From a virus, in IMG/VR virus record IMGVR_UViG_3300032309_000864, positions 1-20,168 of that record: 20,168 nucleotides of DNA. The stretch is one strand, 5' to 3'. Shown piece after piece: positions 4,949-11,052 of the stretch. The first letter of the stretch is position 1. The number at the start of each line of letters is the position of its first letter. The translations under genes were made by a program, and so were the position numbers. The notes beneath the pieces are model-generated. The model worked only from the letters and a program-made list of their open reading frames with translations, did no database searches and had not been told where the DNA came from.

Positions 4949-5386
4949 TTATCCGTAGACTACTTCGCCTAATGCCACAGCCTGTATGATTGCGTCACAG
5001 TCGTATGCGTCCAGCGTGCATGCCACATCGTCTACTGCACTTTCAAGGATTACAGCGCCTACCAACTGTAGTGCTAAGTTTGTTGGCAGAATATCTTTGT
5101 GCTTACCTTCCACCAATTCCAGCATGTATGTAAGTACATCTTTGCTGTGAATATGTATAGGCATGGGGTAATCGTCTGACTGTATGGTTGCCCGTGTCGT
5201 TGGTGGACTGTTGCTCTCCCAGTCTGCGTCACGCCATTTATAGTTTGTGACACTTCCCCACATGCTGGGGTAGCCACCTTCAATGGCATTTATTACAATG
5301 TCTGCGCTCAACTGCTCTAATGCACGCATGTGTGTGGTTGTGCGTGTGGTCGTAAGCCATGAGAGGTCTGCTGTTGCTGTAGTCAT
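4949..5386 (-). CDS. Conserved actinophage protein of unknown function
   Basis: A 145-aa protein. It contains INAIEGGYPSMWGSVTNYKW (about residues 30-49), followed by a beta-rich segment, and ends CDAIIQAVALGEVVYG. I recall this EGG-aromatic...GEVVYG pattern from conserved small proteins of actinophages, without a known function. The ATG at 5386 lies two bases after the stop of the upstream gene and has AGGA nine bases before it. The longer frame to 5452 is rejected for lack of an SD and for overlapping the upstream gene. Third gene of the unit from module 7. The N-terminus is Thr-rich, as in several neighbours, through ACGACCAC-type codons. Confidence 0.7.
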   Translation of the reverse strand: MTTATADLSWLTTTRTTTHMRALEQLSADIVINAIEGGYPSMWGSVTNYKWRDADWESNSPPTTRATIQSDDYPMPIHIHSKDVLTYMLELVEGKHKDILPTNLALQLVGAVILESAVDDVACTLDAYDCDAIIQAVALGEVVYG

Positions 5387-5388
5387 GT

Positions 5389-5592
5389 CTAAAGTTCCTC
5401 GCCGTTTGCCATGTAGACAATACGCTTCATGTGTATCTGTGGGAAGTCCCACTTGTGGGTTTCTTGAATAACCTCAATGAGGTCGTCCATGTCAAACTCG
5501 GTAATGCCACGCTTCTCCAGCACCTCAATGAGATATGCAGTCTCATATGTCTCTATGTGCATGGCTGTGATATTTTCAGGTAGTGCGCTCAT
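5389..5592 (-). CDS. Hypothetical 67-aa acidic protein
   Basis: Starts MSALPENITAMHIETYETAY and appears mainly helical and acidic (LIEVLEKRGITEFDMDDLIEVIQET). I do not recognise it. Its ATG shares the last base of the upstream TAA stop (TAATG), indicating coupled translation, with AAAGGA about 12 bases upstream. Middle gene of a three-gene unit. Confidence 0.7.
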   Translation of the reverse strand: MSALPENITAMHIETYETAYLIEVLEKRGITEFDMDDLIEVIQETHKWDFPQIHMKRIVYMANGEEL

Positions 5593-5840
5593 TAGTTATC
5601 CATGTCCTTTGGTGTGCGGTATAGTTCATTTCCGTCAGGGATTGGTGAGTACATAGCCAAACCACATACTGCGATTGCGTAGTCAGAGCGTTCGCTGTCT
5701 GCCCAGTTGTCCCAAATATCCCAGTCCTCTGTTGTCCACTCTCGTGTCTCTAGGAACTTGATTGTTGAGTAGTCACTACCATATGTTCCAGTATCGGTGT
5801 CTACCCATATTTTCCAGCCGTTTGTTGAAATGTTAGCCAT
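5592..5840 (-). CDS. Hypothetical 82-aa Trp-rich protein
   Basis: Starts MANISTNGWKIWVDTDTGTY and is rich in Trp and Asp (TREWTTEDWDIWDNWADSE). The N-terminal beta-hairpin-like part (WVDTDTGTYGS) resembles the VNTGTYSTDIY part of the protein at 4456-4857, so the two may be distant relatives. ATG 5840 has the canonical leader AGGACACAACAAAGGAG with five bases to the start, so the longer reading to 5879 is rejected. First gene after module 7. Confidence 0.75.
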   Translation of the reverse strand: MANISTNGWKIWVDTDTGTYGSDYSTIKFLETREWTTEDWDIWDNWADSERSDYAIAVCGLAMYSPIPDGNELYRTPKDMDN

Positions 5841-5868
5841 GCTTACTCCTTTGTTGTGTCCTAGTACT

Positions 5869-5912
5869 ATCTTAGTCAATCGGTAGTGCTGGGGTCAAGT
5901 GGCGTGTGCCAC
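5869..5912 (-). promoter_or_regulatory. Promoter-operator module 7 (leadered), operator inside a gene
   Basis: -35 TTGACC at 5893-5898, 18-bp spacer, -10 TAAGAT at 5869-5874. The dyad at 5899-5912 is GTGGC-ACAC-GCCAC, fully symmetrical, with both halves changed relative to the usual GTGAC. The operator and -35 lie wholly inside the last codons of the 54-aa gene at 5876-6040. The expected start is A5862, the first base of the AGGACACAACAAAGGAG leader. Confidence 0.8.
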
Positions 5913-6040
5913 AGTTGCCTTGCATAGCATGAGAGGCAAACTGCTGTGTCGTTGTCCATGTCCATAGTTTCAAGATATGTAGACGACACATTTATGCCAC
6001 AGACTAGGCACTCTGTGGTGTACTCATCGTGAGTAATCAT
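5876..6040 (-). CDS. 54-aa double-CxxC mini zinc ribbon
   Basis: Starts MITHDEYTTECLVCGINVSS. It has two knuckles, C11-x2-C14 and C35-x2-C38 (VCLSCYARQLW), the layout of a small zinc ribbon. The ATG at 6040 overlaps the upstream stop as ATGA. The last 14 residues (RQLWHTPLDPSTTD) are encoded by the operator, -35 and spacer of module 7, so the C-terminus is constrained by a DNA signal and is probably not functionally important. Function unknown; last gene of the unit from module 8. Confidence 0.75.
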   Translation of the reverse strand: MITHDEYTTECLVCGINVSSTYLETMDMDNDTAVCLSCYARQLWHTPLDPSTTD

Positions 6041-6297
6041 ACTGCTGTGCCCATCTTTACTGGTGCTGATAACAGTAATTCTGCATATAGTGGTGACGCA
6101 TATACTTCACCATGCTCTGTAATGGTGTAAATAGCCTCGTAGTACCTACCACTTTGCACTCGTGCGTCAAGTGATTTACCATGTTTCCAGTTGTCTTTCA
6201 CAAACTGAACTGCCTCTGCCACATCGTAAAACCACTCCTCTTGTGAGTTTGCGATTACACGGATTGCTGGTGTGCCGTACATCTTTGGCTTCCTCAT
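6037..6297 (-). CDS. Hypothetical 86-aa basic protein
   Basis: Starts MRKPKMYGTPAIRVIANSQ. It contains a beta strand, a helix (EAVQFVKDNWKHG) and another strand pair (RYYEAIYTITEHGEVYA), which suggests a compact alpha/beta fold. Not recognised. The ATG at 6297 has AAAGGGG seven bases before it and follows the upstream stop at 6299 directly. The longer reading to 6330 is rejected. It overlaps the next gene by ATGA. Confidence 0.7.
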   Translation of the reverse strand: MRKPKMYGTPAIRVIANSQEEWFYDVAEAVQFVKDNWKHGKSLDARVQSGRYYEAIYTITEHGEVYASPLYAELLLSAPVKMGTAV

Positions 6298-6298
6298 T

Positions 6299-6556
6299 TT
6301 AGTACCCCTTTGTATCAAAATAGTCTGCATTGAACTTGCCTGCGATGTAGGTAGCCTGTCCCACTATCTGCAAAGTGTCCTGTTGAATAATGCTTCCACA
6401 GTCGTAACAGACATAGAGACCGTCCCAATCTGTGTCAGGCTCACGGATTACTCCGTTGTGGTGACAGGGATAAAAACCTGATTGACTAGGGTTATTGCCA
6501 CAGCCACACTCCCACCAATCTGCGTACTCTGCGTGTATGTATTCAAGTGTTTTCAT
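6299..6556 (-). CDS. 85-aa Cys-rich putative zinc-binding protein
   Basis: Contains ECGCGNNPSQSGFYPCHH (16-33) and CYDCGS (about 50-55), giving a CxC...C-H-H and a CxxC knuckle typical of zinc-binding modules. The tail (IVGQATYIAGKFNADYF) may be an added helix. The ATG at 6556 overlaps the preceding TGA (ATGA). Second gene of the unit that begins at module 8. Role unknown. Confidence 0.75.
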   Translation of the reverse strand: MKTLEYIHAEYADWWECGCGNNPSQSGFYPCHHNGVIREPDTDWDGLYVCYDCGSIIQQDTLQIVGQATYIAGKFNADYFDTKGY

Positions 6557-6747
6557 GCGCTCACCACTAAACTGTTGTGGTAATCACGCACACATGAGTG
6601 GCACAAGTAGTCGTCATGTGGCTCTGACCATGAGGGCATGTATGCGCTGTGGTCATTACGGAAGTTGTCGCCACATACTGGGCAAGTTCCGTTGGTCTCG
6701 TTGTCAATGAGTTCCTGTAGTTTTTGGTCGGCGTACCGATAAAGCAT
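6553..6747 (-). CDS. 64-aa zinc-ribbon protein
   Basis: A short helix (MLYRYADQKLQELIDN) leads into CPVCGDNF (22-29) and CHSCVRDYH (49-57), two CxxC knuckles about 24 residues apart. This is the usual zinc-ribbon layout. The ATG at 6747 has AAAGGAG five bases before it, in a shortened version of the AGGACACAACAAAGGAG leader, preceded by a strong 5' hairpin. It is the first of four genes, three of which are Cys-rich. Function unknown. Confidence 0.75.
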   Translation of the reverse strand: MLYRYADQKLQELIDNETNGTCPVCGDNFRNDHSAYMPSWSEPHDDYLCHSCVRDYHNSLVVSA

Positions 6748-6768
6748 TACTTCTCCTTTGTGTCCTGA

Positions 6769-6805
6769 TAGAGAGGCAGACTGTCGGATATCATCTGCCT
6801 CTCTA
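6769..6805 (-). promoter_or_regulatory. Strong hairpin at the 5' end of a transcript
   Basis: A perfect 12-bp stem (6769-6780 with 6794-6805, core AGAGAGGCAGA) with a 13-base loop lies between the -10 of module 8 and the SD of the gene at 6747. The expected transcription start is about 6807, so the hairpin would sit at the 5' end of the mRNA and leave the SD free. None of the other leaders has it. mRNA stabilisation is one role known for such 5' stems; a loop-binding regulator is another. Confidence 0.7.
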
Positions 6806-6813
6806 CACCTTCA

Positions 6814-6857
6814 ACTTTAGTGCTTCTACAATGCTGGGGTCAAGAGACTTCTGCCAC
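6814..6857 (-). promoter_or_regulatory. Promoter-operator module 8 (leadered type)
   Basis: -35 TTGACC at 6838-6843, 18-bp spacer, -10 TAAAGT at 6814-6819, dyad at 6844-6857 (GTGGC-AGAA-GTCTC). The stop codon of the gene at 6840-7172 lies in the -35 box. Confidence 0.8.
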
Positions 6858-7172
6858 ACCACACAGCACATCTAGGAATTGCACAAATGCGTCCAATGGC
6901 TCTGCTACATCGGGATACACAATGTCTGCGTCCCTCACCATTTGCTCGTAGAGTGCTTTGTCCTTGACATGGTAGTAGTTGCTTCCACCGTTGCCAGTAT
7001 TCTCTACTTCACAAATTGTTTTACCGTTGCGCTCAATGCGTGCAGTCCAATGAACACCAGCAAGTCCTTCAATCTCGTCAATGATACTAAATGTGTAATC
7101 ACCAATAACTAAATCGTTAGTTGGTTGTGGCACATAGAACTTGTAATCATCGGGAATTAGTTCGTAATACAT
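6840..7172 (-). CDS. Hypothetical 110-aa beta-rich protein
   Basis: Starts MYYELIPDDYKFYVPQPTND. The centre looks beta-rich (VIGDYTFSIIDEI, VHWTARIERNGKTICEVENTGNGG) and the C-terminal third helical (EPLDAFVQFLDVLCGVAEVS). Not recognised. The ATG overlaps the upstream TAA by one base (TAATG) with AGGA five bases before. The TGA stop is part of the -35 box of module 8. Last gene of its unit. Confidence 0.7.
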   Translation of the reverse strand: MYYELIPDDYKFYVPQPTNDLVIGDYTFSIIDEIEGLAGVHWTARIERNGKTICEVENTGNGGSNYYHVKDKALYEQMVRDADIVYPDVAEPLDAFVQFLDVLCGVAEVS

Positions 7173-7390
7173 TAGTTTCCTGCTTTCACTATGATGTTTT
7201 TTATATAACAGTCCTCACACACACGGTCTCCATATGGTGTGTATAACCCGTGTCCGTCTGCTACCTCACGCCCACATGTATCACATGCGTACTCGCTCGC
7301 CCGTGTGGTCGTATTGTATTCACACCAGCGTGCATGTGTCTCGTTGTTACGATGTCCACATGTAGGACACATGTGTAACTCATTAGTCAT
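7172..7390 (-). CDS. 72-aa double zinc-knuckle protein
   Basis: Contains CPTCGHRNNETHARWC (8-23) and then CDTCGREVADG...CEDCY (about 36-61). This gives CxxC...H...C and a CxxC...CxxC ribbon, LIM-like in spacing. Both modules probably bind zinc. The ATG at 7390 has GGAAGG five bases upstream and is preferred over the ATG at 7414. It overlaps the upstream gene by 8 bp. Likely role is protein or nucleic-acid binding; the partner is unknown. Confidence 0.75.
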   Translation of the reverse strand: MTNELHMCPTCGHRNNETHARWCEYNTTTRASEYACDTCGREVADGHGLYTPYGDRVCEDCYIKNIIVKAGN

Positions 7391-7580
7391 ATGTGCCTTC
7401 CAAACCGTTGTCAATGAATTGCGAGTCGTAGATGTTCACATCTACTAAACCTAATTTAGTTTCTAAGTAGTTCGCAATAGCCTGTTCCATGTATGTGGCG
7501 CTGTTTTGCAAACTATTGCTTTTGTCTGTAGAGAACTTGAAGGTCATGTGTAGATGTGCTTCAATGTCCTTGTGTGTCAC
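7383..7580 (-). CDS. Hypothetical 65-aa protein, GTG start
   Basis: The sequence after the start reads THKDIEAHLHMTFKFSTDKS, and the rest has a helix (NSATYMEQAIANYLETKLG) and a short acidic end. No family recognised. The frame opens with a TTG at 7622, deep in the upstream gene and without an SD. The GTG at 7580 makes a GTGA overlap with the upstream stop, like the GTGA junction at 8868-8871, and is chosen. An ATG at 7547 is also possible. Confidence 0.6.
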   Translation of the reverse strand: MTHKDIEAHLHMTFKFSTDKSNSLQNSATYMEQAIANYLETKLGLVDVNIYDSQFIDNGLEGTYD

Positions 7581-8317
7581 GACTGGCTCATCTCTAATGA
7601 TGTATAAATCATGTTCATGCAAGACTCTAATTCCTCGTCCAAGTTCATTAGCATTTCACCACGCCACTCTGATTGACGGTCATAGAGTTCGTCATACTCG
7701 CAGTCCTCTGCCAGTTTTTCCCACAACAAGCCTTCCTCGCTGTCGTCAGGTGGATTAGGGTCAATTTCCTTTTCTGCTACTGTCACGCCTTTGTAGAATA
7801 CAAAGAAACATGCGTATGCGTCACTCTCCTCTGTGGTGTCCATACCAAACACTAAGTTAGGATAGAGTTCAGAGATTTTACGCAACAGTCCTACTGGTGG
7901 CGACCATGCGCTCTCACAATAAAAACAAAACCTGTTGCTTGTTTCGTCCCAATCATCGGGGTCTAAGCGCACATCACATGCGCCCCACTTGGTGTCCCAG
8001 TTTGCATTTGCCCAGTCATACCAGTCCTTTGCACCATACTTGTCAAGGTTTTCGGCTTGCTTGGCTTCTAATGCAATCTGTTCGGGCTTCTTAGTGCCGT
8101 CCTCTTGTAGGCTGTATCCACCTGCCATTGTTTCGTACAGTTCAGTAGGACATGGGAACAGTTTGTTGAGTGAGTGTTCATATGTCACTCCGTCAATCTC
8201 GTACTTGTTGTAGTTACTGCTGTCCTCTTTAGACACTACTTTTGTGTCCTCAATGAACTTCAAGATGTCCTGTGGCTTACCCTTTACGGTAATGTTGTTG
8301 AACGCCCAATTAGGCAT
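7577..8317 (-). CDS. DUF1281/YubB-like ferredoxin-fold protein
   Basis: A 246-aa protein beginning MPNWAFNNITVKGKPQDILKF. This MPNW-x-x-N-x-V/I-T-V-x-G start is the hallmark of the DUF1281 / YubB / Api92-like family of phage and plasmid proteins. The central WYDWANANWDTKWGACDVRL and FCFYCESAWSPPVGLLRKIS segments are the family's conserved core, followed by an acidic helical tail. The domain has a ferredoxin-like fold but no established biochemical role. The length is close to the family norm. The ATG at 8317 has GAGGA eight bases upstream and overlaps the previous gene by 8 bp. Confidence 0.85.
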   Translation of the reverse strand: MPNWAFNNITVKGKPQDILKFIEDTKVVSKEDSSNYNKYEIDGVTYEHSLNKLFPCPTELYETMAGGYSLQEDGTKKPEQIALEAKQAENLDKYGAKDWYDWANANWDTKWGACDVRLDPDDWDETSNRFCFYCESAWSPPVGLLRKISELYPNLVFGMDTTEESDAYACFFVFYKGVTVAEKEIDPNPPDDSEEGLLWEKLAEDCEYDELYDRQSEWRGEMLMNLDEELESCMNMIYTSLEMSQS

Positions 8318-8591
8318 AGTAGTTTTCCTCGTCTTTCAGTTTGATTTTGTATTGAAGTAACTCTACGGACTTGCTTGTGTCCAGTTGTCCGTCTTTGTCA
8401 CACTTGTACGCAGTAGCACGCAACTTATCATCGCCATAGATGTAGAAGTTGATTGCAAAGTCTGTACCGTGTGGGTAGTACCACTCGTCATGGTCTCCGT
8501 AAAACTCATCGTTGGCTTCGTCCCTCATGCGAGAGATATAACCCTCTGCAAAGGTTGTAAGGAACATGAGTGCTTGTGGTGTAATGTCCAT
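8310..8591 (-). CDS. Hypothetical 93-aa acidic protein
   Basis: Starts MDITPQALMFLTTFAEGYIS, then an acidic and aromatic stretch (NDEFYGDHDEWYYPHGTDF) and a beta-rich part (AINFYIYGDDKLRATAYK). Not recognised; the charge and aromatic content would suit a DNA-mimic or interaction protein, but that is a guess. The ATG is six bases after the -10 of module 9 and is probably leaderless. First of five genes in its unit. Confidence 0.7.
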   Translation of the reverse strand: MDITPQALMFLTTFAEGYISRMRDEANDEFYGDHDEWYYPHGTDFAINFYIYGDDKLRATAYKCDKDGQLDTSKSVELLQYKIKLKDEENYYA

Positions 8592-8597
8592 ATAGTC

Positions 8598-8641
8598 AGT
8601 TTAGTACTTTGTAATAGTTCGGGTCAAGAGGCGCTTGTCAC
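8598..8641 (-). promoter_or_regulatory. Promoter-operator module 9 (leaderless type)
   Basis: -35 TTGACC at 8622-8627, 18-bp spacer, -10 TAAACT at 8598-8603, dyad at 8628-8641 (GTGAC-AAGC-GCCTC). The gap to the ATG at 8591 is six bases, one shorter than in the other leaderless modules. The stop of the gene upstream (8638-8640) lies in the dyad. Confidence 0.8.
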
Positions 8642-8871
8642 ACCACAGGGTCTTGAAAAGTAGTGTCGTCTACTTTTATATGGTGCGCCATAATCTTGTC
8701 CGATGTTTCACTCATCGCCAATGATGTCACCTCACGACCAAAGAGCGTGTCCTCTACGGTATATACAAGCGTGTGCATGTGACGCTCGTACTTCTGTCCG
8801 TCAGGTGTGTAGCACTCCAATGCCACTTCCACACGACTACTAATAGGTACTACTATTTTTGTTGTATTCAC
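8638..8871 (-). CDS. Hypothetical 77-aa protein, GTG start
   Basis: Starts with GTG at 8871 (MNTTKIVVPISSRVEVALEC), with CAGGAG seven bases upstream and a GTGA overlap with the previous stop. The sequence is beta-rich (VEVALECYTPDGQKYERHMH) followed by a helix-rich acidic half. Not recognised. It is the last of seven genes driven by module 10; its TGA falls in the operator of module 9. Confidence 0.7.
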   Translation of the reverse strand: MNTTKIVVPISSRVEVALECYTPDGQKYERHMHTLVYTVEDTLFGREVTSLAMSETSDKIMAHHIKVDDTTFQDPVV

Positions 8872-9359
8872 TTGCTGTCTCCTGTTGTTGTTGGTTTTAT
8901 CTTTTGTCCCACAGTAATTTTCACTCCTGTGTAACTCACGCCTTTACTGCTTACATATGGTGGAATAAAGAATACAAAGTTGGGTTTGTGTCCATAACAA
9001 CCACCTGCGCCTTCCATGACAAATGCGCTAACAATAGTCTGACGATTTATCTTGTCTAAAAAACTCTGACTAAACTTCTCTGCACGCACATGCACCATTG
9101 GTATGTTTCCTATGGCTACTTTCCGTCCCCACATGAAGGTATCTGCATACCCGTCTACAAACTCAATACTAAGTAAGTGCTTCTCAATGTATTCCTGTAT
9201 GCTGTCTAATTTTGACAATGCGATAAGCACCTGTCGGTTTTCTTGTTCAATGTGAGGCTTATCTACAAACCAACTATCGGGAACACCTACATTGGCAATA
9301 CCAATGTTCCCTGTCACGATGTTGTTATCTCCAACCACATTTCCAATTCCACTAGTCAT
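8868..9359 (-). CDS. Hypothetical protein with Gly/Asn-rich N-terminus
   Basis: A 163-aa protein whose first 26 residues show an imperfect Gly-Asn/Val/Ile repeat (GNVVGDNNIVTGNIGIANVG), suggesting a flexible or beta-solenoid-like lead. A helical part follows (VLIALSKLDSIQEYIEKHLL), then a mixed domain with GGCYGHKPNFVFFIPPY. I do not recognise it. The ATG at 9359 has GGAGAG a few bases upstream and overlaps the preceding gene by 8 bp. Confidence 0.65.
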   Translation of the reverse strand: MTSGIGNVVGDNNIVTGNIGIANVGVPDSWFVDKPHIEQENRQVLIALSKLDSIQEYIEKHLLSIEFVDGYADTFMWGRKVAIGNIPMVHVRAEKFSQSFLDKINRQTIVSAFVMEGAGGCYGHKPNFVFFIPPYVSSKGVSYTGVKITVGQKIKPTTTGDSK

Positions 9360-9594
9360 TAGTCTCTCCAGTATTTATGTACTGATATATAAGTTGGTCA
9401 ATGAAGTTACCTACTCGTTCCAGTAAGTACCTTCCTTCGTCTGTGCCGTTCTCGTAACGGTCTACAATCATCGCCCAATCCTTTTCATTTTCTACATCAG
9501 GGAAGTAATCTATGCCCCAAAACTCAAAGATAATATCGTCTGTTGGCTCATAGTTTTTAGTAAGCACTTCAATGATGTGTTTTACTTTTGTCAT
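9352..9594 (-). CDS. Hypothetical 80-aa protein, paralogue of the 10203-10433 product
   Basis: Starts MTKVKHIIEVLTKNYEPTDD. It aligns end to end with the protein at 10203-10433: a K-V-x-x-I-E-L/V-L start, acidic PDEEI/PTDDI, a W residue in the next strand, then a KDW/DKWN helix and a hydrophobic helix (VGNFIDQLIYQYI). Such small acidic proteins recur in phages without a known function. The ATG shares a base with the upstream TAA (TAATG). Confidence 0.7.
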   Translation of the reverse strand: MTKVKHIIEVLTKNYEPTDDIIFEFWGIDYFPDVENEKDWAMIVDRYENGTDEGRYLLERVGNFIDQLIYQYINTGETND

Positions 9595-9776
9595 TATTTT
9601 GTTTCCTCTGTGTCTAACAATGGCAACACTTCCACATCTGCGTAACTATTCTTTGCGTCTGCTAGGAATATGCCTTTGTGCCTAGCGTTGTCTATGGCTT
9701 CTTGTTCGCTGTCTGCTTCAATGTCAAAAACAGTAACAAGTTCCTCAATGTATGAAATACGGTATGTCATGCTCAT
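9594..9776 (-). CDS. DpnD/PcfM-like 60-aa protein
   Basis: The sequence MTYRISYIEELVTVFDIEADSEQEAIDNARHKG (written here in two parts: MTYRISYIEELVTVF and DIEADSEQEAIDNA) has the strand-acid-strand-helix pattern with A-x-S-x-x-E-A-I found in DpnD/PcfM-type small proteins. That family has no firm molecular role. The ATG at 9776 overlaps the upstream TGA (ATGA); the second ATG at 9770 gives the more typical length. Fourth gene of its unit. Confidence 0.6.
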   Translation of the reverse strand: MSMTYRISYIEELVTVFDIEADSEQEAIDNARHKGIFLADAKNSYADVEVLPLLDTEETK

Positions 9777-9997
9777 GCGTCAATCCACTCTAAGTCAATG
9801 TTGTATAGGTACACCACATGTCCTTCAGGTGCGTAGAACTTTATATATGCACCTGAAAAGTCGTCCTCAAAATCCTCATTGACACTCCCAATGTATTTGA
9901 GTTTGGACAAATCATCTTGCCCATAGAATTGGTTTGTATTGACAGACGGAATAAACAAGCCTTCTGCAATAAGGTCAGGACGGATTACATATGTCAT
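9773..9997 (-). CDS. Hypothetical 74-aa protein
   Basis: Starts MTYVIRPDLIAEGLFIPSVN. Acidic, beta-rich, ending VVYLYNIDLEWIDA. It contains FSGAYIKFYAPEGHVVYLY, likely a beta-hairpin. Not recognised. The ATG overlaps the previous TAA (TAATG) and the stop overlaps the next ATG, so it is translated in a coupled chain. Confidence 0.65.
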   Translation of the reverse strand: MTYVIRPDLIAEGLFIPSVNTNQFYGQDDLSKLKYIGSVNEDFEDDFSGAYIKFYAPEGHVVYLYNIDLEWIDA

Positions 9998-10203
9998 TAC
10001 TCATCGTCCATTTCAAGTTCTTTTGGTAGTTCAACAAGTTCATATACAACTTGCTGTAATACCTCGTTACCCAATTCAACAACTCGCTCGTGAACATAAC
10101 CGTTCACTTCGTCAAGCGCTTCGTTGGCTTCCTGCTCTGTGTAATGTGGGAACATGGCTTGAACATCGTGCCACGACCATTTGACAATAATTTCGTTAGA
10201 CAT
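9997..10203 (-). CDS. Hypothetical 68-aa acidic helical protein
   Basis: Starts MSNEIIVKWSWHDVQAMFPH and continues as a long acidic helix (EQEANEALDEVNGYVHERVV) with a Glu/Asp-rich end. Not recognised. The ATG at 10203 has AAGGAG seven bases before it and is part of a TAATG junction; the longer frame to 10248 is rejected for that reason. Confidence 0.7.
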   Translation of the reverse strand: MSNEIIVKWSWHDVQAMFPHYTEQEANEALDEVNGYVHERVVELGNEVLQQVVYELVELPKELEMDDE

Positions 10204-10433
10204 TAGAACTCTCCTTGTCCTGTAATGGCGTAGTTGAGGTTTGACCACACTTGCTCGTTCACGCTGTCATAACCACCTTCTCCGTCAAACTCGGCTACTG
10301 CTTCGTTCCACTTGTCCTCTGACACGATTACATTGTCCGTGTCTGTGAACAGGTTGCGCTCCCACCATGAACATGCAATTTCCTCGTCAGGGCTTAGTTC
10401 ACTAAGTAACTCAATGACTTTGCTTACTTTCAT
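10203..10433 (-). CDS. Hypothetical 76-aa protein, paralogue of the 9352-9594 product
   Basis: Starts MKVSKVIELLSELSPDEEIA. It shares its layout with the 80-aa protein at 9352-9594: start helix, acidic turn, Trp-containing strand, a W-N/D helix and hydrophobic C-terminal helix (VWSNLNYAI). This points to tandem duplication followed by divergence in the same operon. It is the first gene after module 10, with leader AGGACACAACAAAAGGAG and six bases to ATG 10433. Confidence 0.75.
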   Translation of the reverse strand: MKVSKVIELLSELSPDEEIACSWWERNLFTDTDNVIVSEDKWNEAVAEFDGEGGYDSVNEQVWSNLNYAITGQGEF

Positions 10434-10463
10434 ATAACGCTCCTTTTGTTGTGTCCTATAGAT

Positions 10464-10507
10464 AGTTTAGTTTGTGCCCAATACTGGGGTCAAGCGACAG
10501 TCGTCAC
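10464..10507 (-). promoter_or_regulatory. Promoter-operator module 10 (leadered type)
   Basis: -35 TTGACC at 10488-10493, 18-bp spacer, -10 TAAACT at 10464-10469, dyad at 10494-10507 (GTGAC-GACT-GTCGC). The inferred start is A10457, six bases beyond the -10, exactly at the first A of AGGACACAACAAAAGGAG. Confidence 0.8.
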
Positions 10508-10992
10508 TAGAAGTGGAAGTCCCACACAACGGCATACTGTTGGCTTGGGTTGTCTGCACAGCGCTTACGAAATGCTTCTAATTTGCTTGTGTACTCAACT
10601 GTGTCGTAAATCTGTTTGTCAGGGTTATAGATATCACTAACTAATTCCAATGCCCTAGTTGCCCTGTATAACTCAAGACCGTACTTATCGTTCTCGTGCA
10701 TAAGAATAATTTCAGAGATAGTCAAGTTAGCAACCTCTGACAGATAGCGCTCTTTGGTTGCTTGAATAGTCTCTTGGAACTCTTGCAAGTGCTTGTCAAA
10801 CAGTTCAGCGTTCTCTGCGTAGCAAACGGTATCTTTACCGTCAAACATGCCTTCCCAGCGTCCACCAACTTCTGACCAATCAGACCAATCGCATGGTGAT
10901 GAATACTCACCTTGATTGACCCACAAGTTCGCCATAGTTACTGCGTCCTCGTGGCTCTCTGCTTCTACTAATAACATGTGTGGTATGTGCAT
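10507..10992 (-). CDS. Conserved phage protein with DWSxVGGRW motif
   Basis: A 161-aa protein. The N-terminus (HMLLVEAESHEDAVTMANLW) has the strand-acid-helix start of small ferredoxin-like phage proteins. CDWSDWSEVGGRWEGMF (about 34-50) is a motif I recall from actinophage proteins of unknown function. A long helical region follows. The ATG at 10992 has AAAAGGAG five bases before it. It follows the whiB gene but probably also has its own promoter at 11022-11050, because its leader is the AGGACACAACAAAAGGAG type seen right after other promoters. Confidence 0.7.
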   Translation of the reverse strand: MHIPHMLLVEAESHEDAVTMANLWVNQGEYSSPCDWSDWSEVGGRWEGMFDGKDTVCYAENAELFDKHLQEFQETIQATKERYLSEVANLTISEIILMHENDKYGLELYRATRALELVSDIYNPDKQIYDTVEYTSKLEAFRKRCADNPSQQYAVVWDFHF

Positions 10993-11021
10993 AACTTCTC
11001 CTTTTGTTGTGTCCTAGTTTT

Positions 11022-11052
11022 ATATTACTTGGTAAGTAGTTTCTTACCAAGT
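11022..11052 (-). promoter_or_regulatory. Hidden promoter with dyad operator at the end of whiB
   Basis: -35 TTGGTA at 11045-11050, 17-bp spacer, -10 TAATAT at 11022-11027. Six bases later, A11015 begins AGGACACAACAAAAGGAG, the same distance as in modules 7 and 10. A perfect 10-bp inverted repeat (11027-11036 with 11043-11052, 6-base loop) covers the -35 and spacer and overlaps the whiB stop codon. It may be a repressor operator or an RNA hairpin between the two genes. Confidence 0.6.
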
